From NCBI GenBank assembly GCA_047967505.1, contig CM106538.1: 64,000 nucleotides of DNA. The stretch is one strand, 5' to 3'. The stretch is from Dipteris shenzhenensis (taxonomy: Eukaryota; Polypodiophyta; Polypodiopsida; Gleicheniales). This document shows, in pieces, positions 1-9,873 of the stretch. The translations under genes were made by a program, and so were the position numbers. The notes under the pieces are model-generated. The model saw only the letters and a program-made list of their open reading frames with translations, ran no database searches and was not told the origin of the DNA. Every line of letters starts with the position of its first letter. Position 1 is the stretch's first letter.

Positions 1-978
1 CAATAGTTACAAATCCTTACCGGCTCATGCCAAGTGGTGGAGGAGTCGTGGAACCGTCCCAAATTCTTATCCAATCTCCCACGGTGAGTGATTGTGGGAG
101 GACTTCATTCCAAGGGGCAACATATCTAGGATGATCAGGTGGGAGAAATCGATGGTGATTCTCATAGATGACCTTATTCAATGTGTCTGCCCGTGAGGCA
201 ACTAGCGAAGGACCACAAACAGGACATGCATGGTAACCCGATGTAGTGAGACCTGAAACAATAGATGCAATTAAGAGTGGAAGGTGGGTTTAGGTTGCCA
301 CGTCCTTGCCTATTCATAATTAAAAAATGCAATGCTTACTAGAACACTCGCCATAGCCTGGGAAGTCATGCATCGTCCACATCAAGATTGCTTTGCAGTT
401 GAATTCTCGTGACGAGGGAGGCCTACTCACATCATGCACCTCGATACCTCTCCAAAGTATCTCTAGCTCATCAATCAAAGGCTCCAAATAAACATCAGGG
501 TTTTTGACTTTATGTTTCCCTGGAACTAGAAGGGACAGCATGACATGTCCTTTCTTAATAGCCATAGAGGGTGGAAGATTGTAATTCACCAATACCACTG
601 GCCATACACTGTAAGACGTGCTTTTGAGACCAAATGGGTTCACACCGTCCATACCCAATCCAAGTCTCAAGCTCCTAGGTTCTTCCTTGAAGCTTGGCCA
701 TGTGTCTTCAATATGCTTCCACGCAGGAGAGTCCGCGGGAGTTCTCCACTTGCCATCGGTTGATCGATGGGAGGAATGCCATGACATGAGCTCTGCAATA
801 GATTTGCACTTGAACATATGTTGGATGCGAGGGATTATGGGAAAATGTCGTAATACCTTACGAGGCACGTCCAAGGTTTTGAGATCTGCTCTATATCTTG
901 CCTCTCCACAAGTAGGACACTCTCTTGCATCCTTATGTAGTCCACGAAACAAAACGCAATCGTTGACACATGCATCAT
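1..978 (-). pseudogene. CACTA transposase (TNP2 family), 3' part, cut off by the insert
   Basis: The minus-strand frame from about 975 to 340 reads through a typical TNP2 core: a CPTCGEARY zinc-type motif, a PADSPAWKHI stretch, RLGLGMDGVNPFG, a SYSVWPVVLVNYNLPP block, PLIDELEILWRGIEV, and an ILMWTMHDFPGYG block ahead of an intron. A good GT-AG intron runs 339 to 253. The next exon (252 to 1) encodes TSGYHACPVCG and then HHRFLPPDHPRY, again as in TNP2. TNP2 proteins catalyse excision and integration of CACTA elements in the nucleus. The gene should continue upstream through a helical N-terminal part, which is found 6.9 kb away at 7945-8827. The frame is open through this part and runs off the window. 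Confidence 0.92.
927..975 (+). repeat. Left copy of a 49-bp host duplication flanking the 6.9-kb insert
   Basis: Transposase sequence from GCATCCTTATG to ACACATGCAT occurs here, again at 7945-7993, and a third time (from ATCC) at 7860-7897. In the uninterrupted gene it should occur once. The duplicated end sequence points to a staggered break with fill-in, or repeated strand invasion, when the block was inserted. Confidence 0.9.
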
Positions 979-1174
979 GCTAGCACGGAATCCGGTCTTT
1001 CATGCAAAGAACAAACACATTGAGGTCAGATACCATTTCATCAAGGAGGTACTTGAGGACAAGCGCATAGAGCTTGTCAAGGTTCATACAGATGATAACC
1101 CTGCAGATATGCTGACAAAGAGTCTACCTAGTCAGCAGTTTGAGTATTGTCGTGTATTGATGGGCGTTGGATAG
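979..1174 (+). pseudogene. Copia-2 RNase H tail, truncated copy
   Basis: The frame encodes the C-terminal end of a copia polyprotein: NPVFHAKNKHIEVRYHF, VHTDDNPADMLTKSLP and the final GVG before TAG at 1174. It matches the end of the Copia-2 polyprotein at 41318-41513, with one visible change (NKHIEV here, TKHIEV there). All upstream domains are missing because the duplicated block starts here. It has no start of its own and is not a gene. Confidence 0.93.
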
Positions 1175-1227
1175 TATGCTCACTGGTTGTTCTCCCTTAA
1201 AGGCACATTGTCCTTTAAGTGGGAGGT

Positions 1228-1399
1228 TGTGGGGGTTAAAGGTCACTGTGCCTTTACCCCAATTATGTACAATACTCAAACACATATAAATGAATGAAAA
1301 AGAAGATTAGGGTGGTTCTGCACCCACCAAACTTGTGTGGCTCTCTATCTCTCTCTCTCTCTCCTTCTTCCATTCTTGCTTCTGTTGAGAGCACTCTCA
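1228..1399 (+). repeat. Copia-2 3' LTR, duplicated copy
   Basis: Begins TGTGGGGGTTAAAGG after a purine-rich AAGTGGGAGG and ends ...CACTCTCA, followed by GTATG, the Copia-2 target-site duplication. It is 172 bp here and 168 bp in the donor copy; a longer CT run accounts for the difference. No 5' LTR partner exists at this locus. Confidence 0.92.
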
Positions 1400-2074
1400 G
1401 TATGATGTTGTGTTTGTATATATGCATGAGGAGCATATTCTCATGGTGTTGTTTATTCCATGAATATTATGGTTGACATTTATTTGTTGCAATGTATGAA
1501 TCATGATGTAGTTTTTGTTGATTATACACCAATTTGTGACTTATTACTTAAGTGGCATTTAGTCATGATATTTATATATTTATTTGATGCAGACAATTTT
1601 ATGATATGAATGTGTGATGATGTAATTATTTGGAAATATAACCTTGTGTGATGAGAATTTTGATATGAATATGTGATGATGTAATATTTGTAATATATTT
1701 CACTCCAAAGTATCAATTCCCAATGCTCCACTCACTTAAAGTACAACATTCCCAATGCTCTGAAAAATTTTATTTAGTTGGACAGAGTCTCCAGTCACTT
1801 AAAGTAGAGCATTTCCAATGCGCCTCTCACTTATTCCAACCCTTATCCTTATCATAGCGAACACATCGTGCCTTAGTGCACTTATATTCTTCCATCGTAG
1901 TCCTTCCACAAACACTCTCTTATTTCTTACATCCTAGTCCTTCTGATTAACTTATATTCGTCTTTCACTTTACGTCTTCCCTGACTTTCTATCACCCTTG
2001 AAGGAGGGGCAGCTCACTGTGCATCCCTCGCTATCGCTCCCTCACTCTCCTTCTCCCACTTTCCCTTTAAGACA

Positions 2075-2531
2075 ATGACTAGTTACTACCCGACTTCATT
2101 TATTGAACTCAAATTCTGTCTTAGATCTCTTTTGTATGGACCAATGAAGGGAAAATCATTTGAGGAGGATATGTTACGCACATGGCTGCTTGATTTGAAC
2201 TCAGCAGAAGAGGTGAATATCCCTAGCTTTCTTTTTTGCTTCTTTTAATCACGTACTTCTTATGCTAACGAGTTAAATTTTTGTACAGGATATGGCGGTG
2301 GCTAGAAGCTGTATTGAAAAAAATGGTGAAGATGAGGAAAGCCAAGAGAGAAAAGAAGAGTTGTTGAATGCTTACAAGTCGGCGCAAGATTCGAAACAAG
2401 TTGTGAGGAGAGTCTATGAGGAGATTTGCGATGCCAGCCCTAGTTATGCATGGCCTGCAAGTTTAAAGTCTACTTGTTTTCATGAAGCCAATGCCATAGT
2501 AGGCACTTTCGAGGACATATGCTCTCTCTAA
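2075..2531 (+). CDS. Small two-exon gene of unknown function (copy A), 126 aa predicted
   Basis: Exon 1 (2075-2212) starts at ATG after a pyrimidine-rich leader and ends at GAG|GTGAAT. Exon 2 (2289-2531) starts after TTTTTGTACAG, keeps the frame (phase 0) and ends with TAA-TGA context at 2531. The predicted protein is mostly helical and charged, with a KNGEDEESQERKEELLNAY stretch and no transmembrane segment. I do not recognise the family. The same model is open in copy B (42408-42864), with only a few amino-acid changes (Tyr/Cys, Ser/Arg, Thr/Ala). Two matching intact copies could mean a real gene or only a recent duplication. Confidence 0.5.
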
Positions 2532-3730
2532 TGACTTAATAGTCAAGTGATGGAAATTTAATTCCATAGAGACTTATATGTTTTCTAAAGTAACTGTAAT
2601 AGACAAGAAATGAAACTATAGTTCCACAAAGACTTTTTAGTTTTCTAATGTAAAGTTGTAATAGACAAGAGAGATAAAGACGAGATCTTCTAGGCTGAGC
2701 TAATGGAAGGTGTTTTTTAACACCATATGGCTTTGAGCTATATGATCTACTTCTTGTACAAATGTGTCATGCTTTTTTTTAAATGTACTCTAGTTTTAAT
2801 AACATGTCATGCCATTTTTTCTAATTTGGTTTTTTAAAATCTTACTTTTTGTCTCTTTTAACAATGTGATGTCCTCTTTTTTTGATGTACTCTAGTTTTA
2901 ATAACATGTCACGTCATTTTTTCTAATTTGATTTTTTAAAATCTTACTTTTTGCATATAGGGGAGAAGTTGGCCTCCTTGTTGACCAATCTCAAGACGAG
3001 CACATAGAGCACAATTTGGTCGAGATGGCATAGATGATCCCTTAGACCCTAATGTATTTTGTTGAGGGAATCATCTTCCACCAATAGGATACGTGTGATC
3101 CACGCTCTATCTCAATCTATGTCTCACAGGCAAGTCTTCTTCTTAATAATGATCATGAGGCTCATCTGGCCTCTGGACTTGATTTACACCTTCCAAGTTT
3201 TCATCCATGCTTATGGATGGACTCATGAAGGGACTTGTTGGATTCCTCAAAATCCTAGTGCTTTGTGGAAGAATGCTCCATTTCTTCATATCACCACCTT
3301 GAGGACTTGCCAAATGTCACATTCCTCAGGTCATCTTGGATGAAACTCAGGAAAACAGATTCACTCTTAGTGTCAATATAGTAGTTGTGACCATCTCTCC
3401 ATATGCATGGCTGTGCCTTCTCCATCCTTGAGCTCTCAGGTCCCTCTTACATCCACTCATCCTTGTTGATTGTCATTCCTGGTTTTGATTCCATACCAAC
3501 TTTGTTGACTAGATTTCACCAACCTCTTCTACCACAGAGCATGTACTCTTCCATCCTAGCCACGTACATTCGATGTCTCTCTGAGTGTGTATCAGTCAAA
3601 AAGCAAAATGTCCCTATGTGATTGTGGAAAAGTCAGTCTTATCGCGAAATCTGTGGTTAAGCGACTGAAGCTCAAGAACTTGAAGCATTTTTCAATACAC
3701 ATGGTCGATTAGTGACTGCTAGAGCCTAAA
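2532..3730. other. No convincing gene; short tandem repeat and weak reading frames
   Basis: This stretch is the 3' flank of the small gene. A repeat of about 115 bp (around 2769-2856 and 2885-2962) is recognisable by ACTCTAGTTTTAATAACATG and by TTTTTTAAAATCTTACTTTT. Short open frames at 3059-3343 and 3403-3621 show no family I recognise and are not supported. The copy-B equivalent is about 42865-44070. Confidence 0.5.
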
Positions 3731-3733
3731 GGT

Positions 3734-5260
3734 ATGCTCACCGATGTAGCCATCAACATCAAAGGAGTATATTATGCTTTAAGTTTGATCGTCATTTCAA
3801 TGGAAATGAATGCCTATCTAATCTTCTTGGGTAGACCATGGTTAAAAGGTGTCATTTCAATGGAAATGAATGCCTATCTAATTTTGTTGGGTAGACCATG
3901 GTTGAAAGGTGCCAAGGTTTTGCATGATTGGGGCTCCGAGTTCATGATAAACAAGACTGGGGATATTGAGGTGTGAATCCTACTAATCTAATCAAGTTAT
4001 TGAGCAGTTGTCGACCCAAGGACATAGAGGTGAAAGATCAATTTCGGATGTTGAGTCTCGGCTAATGAAAATGCATATTTTGCCTTTGGGGGAAATTGAC
4101 ATACACTAGGTGGCTGCCGAGCTAAAACAAAAAATGAAAGACTTGAAGTTATCAAAACAATAATATTTGTACACTGGTCATTTCATTGAAGAGATTGGTG
4201 AATGAGAGCTAACCGAGCCTAAGATAACCATCATTCAACTTAATTCTAAACACTTGATTCTAGAACCGACTCGGAGCTCAACTTGGATATGGTCAAGGAG
4301 TCACGTACAATGATCATAAGTGCCCATCTCTTGGATGATCAACTTTAAGCAATCAAAAGTGTGTTTCTACAATATAAGACATGTTTCCATAGAGCTACAA
4401 TGGATTGATGGGGAGTTCCTCTAGAAATATGCCAACATCGAATTTCATTGATATCTGATTCTAAGCCAATGCAACCCAAAAAAAAAAATGATGAATTCAA
4501 AGATGCCAAGAGGTTATCCAAGCTCAACCAATTGATCCGAGCAAGCTTCATCTATGCAATTGATCAAAGCAATTGGCTATTCAATCGTGGTGGTGCCCAA
4601 GAAGAGTGCAAACTCCAAGTTTGTGTGGATTATAGGAAGGTTAATGCTCAAACAATGCCAAATCATTTTCCAATTCCGTTCATTGATGGAATACTTGACC
4701 AAGCTACAAGACACGAGATGTACTCATTTATGGATGGCTATACTGGGTACAATCAAATTTCTTTGGCTCCCAAGGACCAACAAAAGACTATGTTTATCAC
4801 AAAATGGGCTACATATCATTGTAAAGTAATGCCATTTTGTCTACATAATGCATCATCATCAAAAAATTTGAGATTCATGGTTTGAGACTTTTTAGGTTAC
4901 TTAACCGAGTTTATCACCATTTACTTGGATGATTTTTGTGTATACTCGACAATATCTATGCATCTTGCTTGCCTTGAAAAGTTTTTGCCACACACGAGCA
5001 AGAATCTCCCTGAACATAACCAAGTGTGTTTTATGTGTGAAGATTAGTATATTGCTTGGTTATGTAATTTTCAAGGAAAGCATTCAAACCAAGCCCAAGT
5101 AAGACCCGAGCAATTCAACAAATGCCAAAACATGAGAATCTAATATAACTCAAGTCATTTGTTAGCTTCTATAGGAGGTTTGCGAAGGATTTTGATGAAA
5201 TTGCACCACCTCTATATGAAATGACCAAGAAGAATATCAGGTTCCCAATGAATCCAAGAG
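3734..5260 (+). pseudogene. Ty3/gypsy protease-RT remnant (copy A)
   Basis: Around 3780-3960 the frame has the segment just after a gypsy aspartic protease (NAYLIFLGRPWLKGA), with a 60-bp in-frame tandem duplication (3791-3850 and 3851-3910). After degenerate sequence, 4600-4890 encodes reverse-transcriptase blocks: CVDYRKVNAQTMPNHFPIPF, FMDGYTGYNQISLAPKDQ and KTMFITKW. The active-site box ITIYLDDF follows a stop at about 4915-4938. Stops and frameshifts are frequent. The family resembles plant Tat/Athila-type gypsy elements, but the fragment is too short for firm assignment. No LTRs were found. Confidence 0.85.
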
Positions 5261-5591
5261 TTGTCTACAACATTTCATGAACTCAATGATGCTCCTGGAG
5301 GTCCATGAGCATCAACGCATTCACATGGTCATAATAAAGCCGGTGGTTGTCCATGAAGAGGTTGGAGCTCATATTGGAGCCCTACTCACGTTGTACTAGT
5401 TTGGATTACAAAAACACTATTTTTACCTACATCAATTAGAATGATCTACCATAAATGGAAATAACACTTCCCAAGAAAAGGTTGTTCAAAATGTACATAT
5501 AATGGAAGATGCTCACCCAAAAAAGTAAAAAACCTACATAAACAAACCTAAGTAAGTGAATGATTACCTTTGATAAAGAAAGTCAACCGAG

Positions 5592-5798
5592 ATGGCGACC
5601 AAAAATTCTTCCACCTCTTTTGATGATCCCAATTGGTATATTCCATTGCAAGTCATCGCTAAAGATCAATTAAGTTTTGCTAGCTATAAAAGGATGGAAT
5701 CAATGCTACTGGGCTACAAATGCACCACACATAATCTAGAGAATTGTAAGCACTGCCTTCAAAAGACTAGTACATACATTTTTTACATATGTTTTTAA
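5592..5798 (+). other. Short unassigned reading frame (copy A)
   Basis: A 68-codon frame with a Cys/His-containing stretch (GYKCTTHNLENCKHC) and an ATG in fair context. It is repeated at 45936-46142 in copy B. It could be an exon of the gene that follows or a leftover of the gypsy remnant upstream. I do not recognise it. Confidence 0.2.
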
Positions 5799-5916
5799 AT
5801 GACATGGACATAGCTTTGGACAAGAGTGTTCATTAGGGGACAATTGGGGTCTCCAAAGGGCCTCCAATTAGTGTTTCCTAATTTCAAGTGATTAGTGAGG
5901 TATTTGAGGTGTACCA

Positions 5917-6615
5917 ATGGGAGTGCTCCTTTTTGTGGGGCAATGCCATGTTGAGGTGGAGGGTGGGCAGACCTACAAAGAGCCCCTATTGGCTACTCCT
6001 CTTACACCGACGAGGACCACTCAAACCATCCCCGCCCCCCTCAACCCATGCTTGACCCTTCTCCCATATGCACCTCCCCCAAACAAACCTACAAGTCATT
6101 CAAGAGGCGGTGGGCCCTTCTGGGCAAATTTTTTCCCCCTCTCAGCTTGTTACAGGCCTGGTCCAGCTCCATTCTCTCTCCATTTTTCAAATGTGGGAAC
6201 TCATTTGGCATCTTCTCTATCCCCTCCTGCTCTGGTTCACTGTGTTTCTCCCTCTCCAGCACCTCCTGTAGCAACTGCTCATTCTCTCTCCATTCCTAGC
6301 TACAACACCTCTTACAGTAGTAGCTGCTCATCCCCCTCTGCTCTTTCTTCCTCCATTCCTAGCTACAATACCTCTTGTAGTGGCTGCTCATCCCCCTCTA
6401 CTCTTTCTCCCTCCATTCCTAGCTACAACACCTCCTGGAGCAGTTGCTCATCCCCCTCTACTCTTTCTCCCTCCATTCAGCACCTCTTGGACCTTCTCTC
6501 AACCTTCAGTTGCACCCTCTATACCTTCTCCCTCTCTTTCCCTCTATCGAAGCTGCTCTCTCCCCCCAAGCTGCACTTTCTAGTCCACTATTGCTATTGT
6601 GACCTCTGTACAAGC
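5917..6615 (+). repeat. Ser/Pro-coding minisatellite-like tract (copy A)
   Basis: The sequence repeats a roughly 60-bp unit (TCCATTCCTAGCTACAACAC... CTGCTCATCCCCCTCTACTC) about four times between 6280 and 6480 in CT-rich DNA. Its open frame gives a Ser/Pro/Cys-rich low-complexity peptide, which is more likely a by-product of the repeat than a protein. It may be the 5' part or leader of the gene at 6616. The copy-B counterpart is 46261-46956. Confidence 0.5.
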
Positions 6616-7863
6616 ATGGTGAGGAGACCATACATGTACTCTGTGTCCCACAGGAGCAAAAATGCACTGGGCGAATGGGTGCCTTGCACCTATAGCTTGA
6701 ATGATTGGATAGTCATGAGAGGATCTACCAAGGGTCCACATAAGCTTCCCAAGAGCAAAAGAGGTGATCTTTTGCATGAATGGAAGGGCCGCATCATGAA
6801 GTTCAAGCTTGGGAAGAAAGGATTGTTTGCAAAGGTGCAACACATCTACATGGGAAAGGACATGTGCCTTCCTCCATCAAGTAATCAATCGACAATACCA
6901 TCGCATTGTAAGTCTGCATTTTGTGTAAGATTTTGAAGTGTAATGAGTCAGCTTGAAATTGTATTTTGAAATAGAACCAGTGTAATGAGTCAGTTTGAAA
7001 TTGTATTTTAAAATAGCACTTGTGCATAGTAGATGTATTTCCTTCAAACTTTGAGGAGTGGGAACCAGTCGAGTGCTTCTTAGGTAAGTTTACTGCCATT
7101 CATGAGGATTTAGGAAGGCAAATGCATGCTAGAGAGAAGTCCTCTGCTTTGAAACACAGAAATATCTATTGGTATAATGCCAAGTACATTACTCCAAGGA
7201 CGGCATCAGGCTATGGCCATCTTCAATGCATTGCAACACCACAACTTGAAGACATGGATTGTAGCATGGTGGACACAAGAACAATGCAATCATACAAGGA
7301 AAAGATTACAAAGGATGTGGGCATGGCCATGAAGTTTACATTTGGCTCTACATGGGTAAGGTTGTCTTGGTTTATGCCTCTGCACATTTTTGCTTCTTGT
7401 TTTCATAACATCCAGAAGCACAGAACAAAAACCATGTGGTCATGCAAGTGCCTACATGAGAATGCCCTTGAGGAATTGCTTGGGGTGAATTGGGGAAGCA
7501 AGTCAGGTGAACAAAAGGGTGATCTGTTTCAATGCCATGTATGTAAGGACAACATGGTTGTCAAGTACCACATCTCCCACCAAATGTTATATTTTGCTTT
7601 CCACTATAGGCGCTGAAAGAAAATAGGTGGCAATTGGCTCCCCCTTGACTCTAACGATGATGATAATACACGGATAAGTTTATGTATTGGTTCTCATTTA
7701 GGAGATGTCAAGAATGTGACTGTCACGTCACAGTGGACTCTCAGGGACGTGCGGGAACACCTATTGGTCATGGAGGATGGCATATCTGAGTCCTTTCACT
7801 TTACCTTAAATGGTAAAAGTGTAGGAAAGCGTGCAGAGCTCGTGCATAGTGCCACTTTTATCC
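6616..7863 (+). pseudogene. Multi-exon unknown gene, 3'-truncated copy (copy A)
   Basis: ATG at 6616 starts a basic exon that runs to a GTAAGT donor at about 6908. An acceptor TAG near 7031 resumes with DVFPSNFEEWEPVECF. A further likely intron (GTAAGG near 7359 to CCAG near 7414) precedes a Cys-rich segment, WSCKCLHEN... FQCHVCKDN. An in-frame TGA lies at 7614-7616, after which the frame continues with GDVKNVTVTSQWTLRDVREH until it is cut at the duplication edge. Compared with copy B it lacks the last residues. Here the first exon stays open where copy B has small frameshifts. Function unknown. Confidence 0.5.
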
Positions 7864-7993
7864 TTATGTAGTCCACGAAACAAAACGCAATCGTTGACAC
7901 ATGCATGGATGCGCTTGTAAACTTCATGGCCATGCCCACGAAGCGCATCCTTATGTAGTCCACGAAACAAAACGCAATCGTTGACACATGCAT
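7860..7993 (+). repeat. Right junction of the insert: two host-sequence copies around a 24-nt inverted filler
   Basis: Two copies of the transposase sequence (7860-7897 and 7945-7993) flank a short spacer. Positions 7916-7939 are the exact reverse complement of 7317-7340 inside the inserted block (core: ACTTCATGGCCATGCCCAC). The host sequence GGATGCGCTTGTAA follows both copies. This is templated filler DNA of the kind left by end joining with strand switching. Confidence 0.88.
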
Positions 7994-8827
7994 GGATGCG
8001 CTTGTAATCTAATCCTCCAAGAGAGGTCACATGTTGCCTTGCCATATCTCTTGAGGTCGGTAATTTATTCTCCCTTGGAAGCATTTTACACAATAGCCTG
8101 CACATGAAGACCATAAATGAGGAAAAGCATTCGAGTAATTGACCCACGCGCATAATTCATCATGTTTGCAAAATCGACTTTAAATTAAAGCTTACTTGAG
8201 TAATGCATTCAAACTTGCATTGCTCCATCCATAGATGGTTTGCAAGTTTAGTAACTCAAGGGAGGCACGTAGAACAGAGAATGTGCACCCCTCAAACAGT
8301 GGAGTCGATGCTGCGGTAAAAAGATCATCCTACTCCATGCTATTATCCCTCCCTTGATGGACATATAAATCCCGCACCATATCATCAAACACCTCCTCCT
8401 CCACGGCTTCATGAGGTAATGGTGGAGGGCTACTATCACCATCACTCCATGCATCCGTAACGGTCCCTCCTGAAGATCCCACCTCATATCGCCGACACTT
8501 CGCCTCCTCACGACGGGCATAGGGTAACATGTGCGGGTGTGGCACTGCATCCTGTATCAAATTAAAACGGGATCATTATAACTCAAACATATGAACACCC
8601 ATAGGTATCTCAATCAACCTTAACTTACAAATCCTTACCCTGTTTACGGTCACATCCCATTCTCCATACTTTGAGATATGATTGAGCGTAATCTTGTGTG
8701 CACGATACATGTTTCCTCGACATCGATCACACAGACATTTGATTTTTTGCTCCAACCACATTTCGCGATGGTGGATACGGAGGGATTCATCCTCACTGGA
8801 GCTGCTTATTGAAGATGGAGACATCCT
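7945..8827 (-). pseudogene. CACTA transposase (TNP2 family), 5' part, separated by the insert
   Basis: A minus-strand ATG at 8827 opens an exon with a Cys pair (CLCDRC) and the HISKYGEW block seen at the start of plant TNP2 proteins. It ends at a GTAAGG donor near 8640. After an acceptor near 8555 comes an acidic exon with an in-frame TAG at 8330-8332, followed by the TNP2-like LFEGCTFSVL and IYGWSNASLNALLK segments, then a GTAAGC donor near 8195. A third exon carries KMLPRENKLPTSRDMA and YKRIHACVNDCVLFRGLHKD. This joins logically to the zinc motif at 926 in the 3' part. The gene is therefore one transposase split by the block at 979-7863. Confidence 0.88.
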
Positions 8828-8883
8828 ACAAACAAACAACCCACCAAATTTGCTCTTCTTCAAATGCTTAACTTAAAAACTCT

Positions 8884-9075
8884 GTGTCGTGTTTATCACC
8901 GCGTCTATCGTCGCGTCTAATGTCGCATCTACTTGCGCGTCTAAATGCCCGTCTACTCTGTGTATTTAAAGGCGCCTGTAGACGCGCTAATAGACGCGAC
9001 TATAGACGCATTTACTCTGTGTATTCAAACGCGACTATAGACGCGACTATACCCGCGACTTTTAAACCTGCTTTT
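8884..9075. promoter_or_regulatory. CACTA subterminal-type repeat cluster 1 (GCGTCTA/TAGACGC)
   Basis: About ten copies of the seven-base core and close variants lie in both orientations, just upstream of the transposase ATG. Such repeats in CACTA elements bind the element's own regulatory protein. Here they would sit in the shared upstream region of the two divergent genes. The binding role is inferred from family knowledge. Confidence 0.7.
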
Positions 9076-9469
9076 CGGTGCGCCGCTCGCTTTGCTTTTC
9101 TTTTGACTACTTAAACTTCGCGAGCGGCTTTCTTCCTTCTTTAGTAGCAGTTCTATAGATTCGAAGCTTAAGAGAGAGCCTCCCATACACAGTTCCAAGC
9201 TTTCACTCAAGACAAAGGGACCGTACCTACACAGCTTGCTTCCAAGCCTAAAGAAGAGGAGGAGTACGAACAAGGAGAAGAAACAAGTTTGGAAAAGAAA
9301 GATCCTTCCATACCTTTTTCCAAGTAAGTCCTTTTGAAGTTGTTCTTGCTTGCTCTTTCCAGTTTTGTACTTTTTCGCATCCACGAAACGCAGCATCTAG
9401 GTATGAGCGACACGTTCTTTTGTCGGGCGAAACGTCCTTTTCCACTTTTGAGTATTCTCGACTGTCGGA

Positions 9470-9800
9470 GCGCGTGTATACAGGCGTCTGAGGGCGCGTC
9501 TAAATGCGAGTCTACAGGCACGTCTATATGCGCGTCTAGCTTGTTACACACATAGACGCGTATATAGACGCTCAAACAGACGATCTGTTAAATGGAGTTT
9601 TAAACGAATTGTTAGACGCGCTTTTAGACGTGCTCTTAGACGGATGTTTGGACGGGCTGTTAGACGCGCTTTTTGACGCACTGTTAGACGGCTGTTTTGA
9701 CGGACTGTTAGATGCAGTGGTAGACGCACTTTTACTTGAACTGTTAAATGCTCTATTAGACGCGAAGATTAGACGGGTTTATAGACACGCTCTGACAGAG
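9470..9800. promoter_or_regulatory. CACTA repeat cluster 2 with 12-bp phasing
   Basis: Roughly twenty copies of TAGACGC-like words are spaced mostly at 12 bp or multiples of it between about 9605 and 9770. They sit just upstream of the TNPA-like gene. The 12-bp period gives an artificial leucine/aspartate-rich frame, which is not a real protein. Confidence 0.7.
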
Positions 9801-9873
9801 TCTCTTTTTTTTTTTCCCCCCTTTCTTCTCAGCTCCCAAAGTAATAGATTTGTTTATTTTTTTCCAGTTTAAC

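Larger units (their letters stand above)
979..7863 (+). repeat. Segmental duplication, copy A (recipient copy inside the CACTA transposase)
   Basis: From GCTAGCAC at 979 to ATCC at 7863 this block is nearly identical to 41318-48211 in the same orientation, with scattered substitutions and small indels. Copy A starts in the middle of the copia RNase H region and stops in the middle of an exon of the gene ending at 48236. Both features are complete in the other copy, so copy A is inferred to be the derived one. The left junction has three extra bases (CAT, 976-978). The right junction shares ATCC with the host. Confidence 0.95.

Noticed and set aside
5917-6936. A 339-residue Ser/Pro-rich protein
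   Set aside because: Its first two thirds come from a CT-rich minisatellite. Only the part from 6616 has ordinary composition and splice signals.
979-7863. A transposon with 49-bp target-site duplication
   Set aside because: The block has no terminal repeats and its edges fall inside coding features of the donor, so copying during break repair is the better explanation.
9609-9872. Leucine/aspartate-rich protein
   Set aside because: It is a translation of 12-bp-phased TAGACGC repeats; the opposite strand gives an equally regular Arg/Leu peptide.
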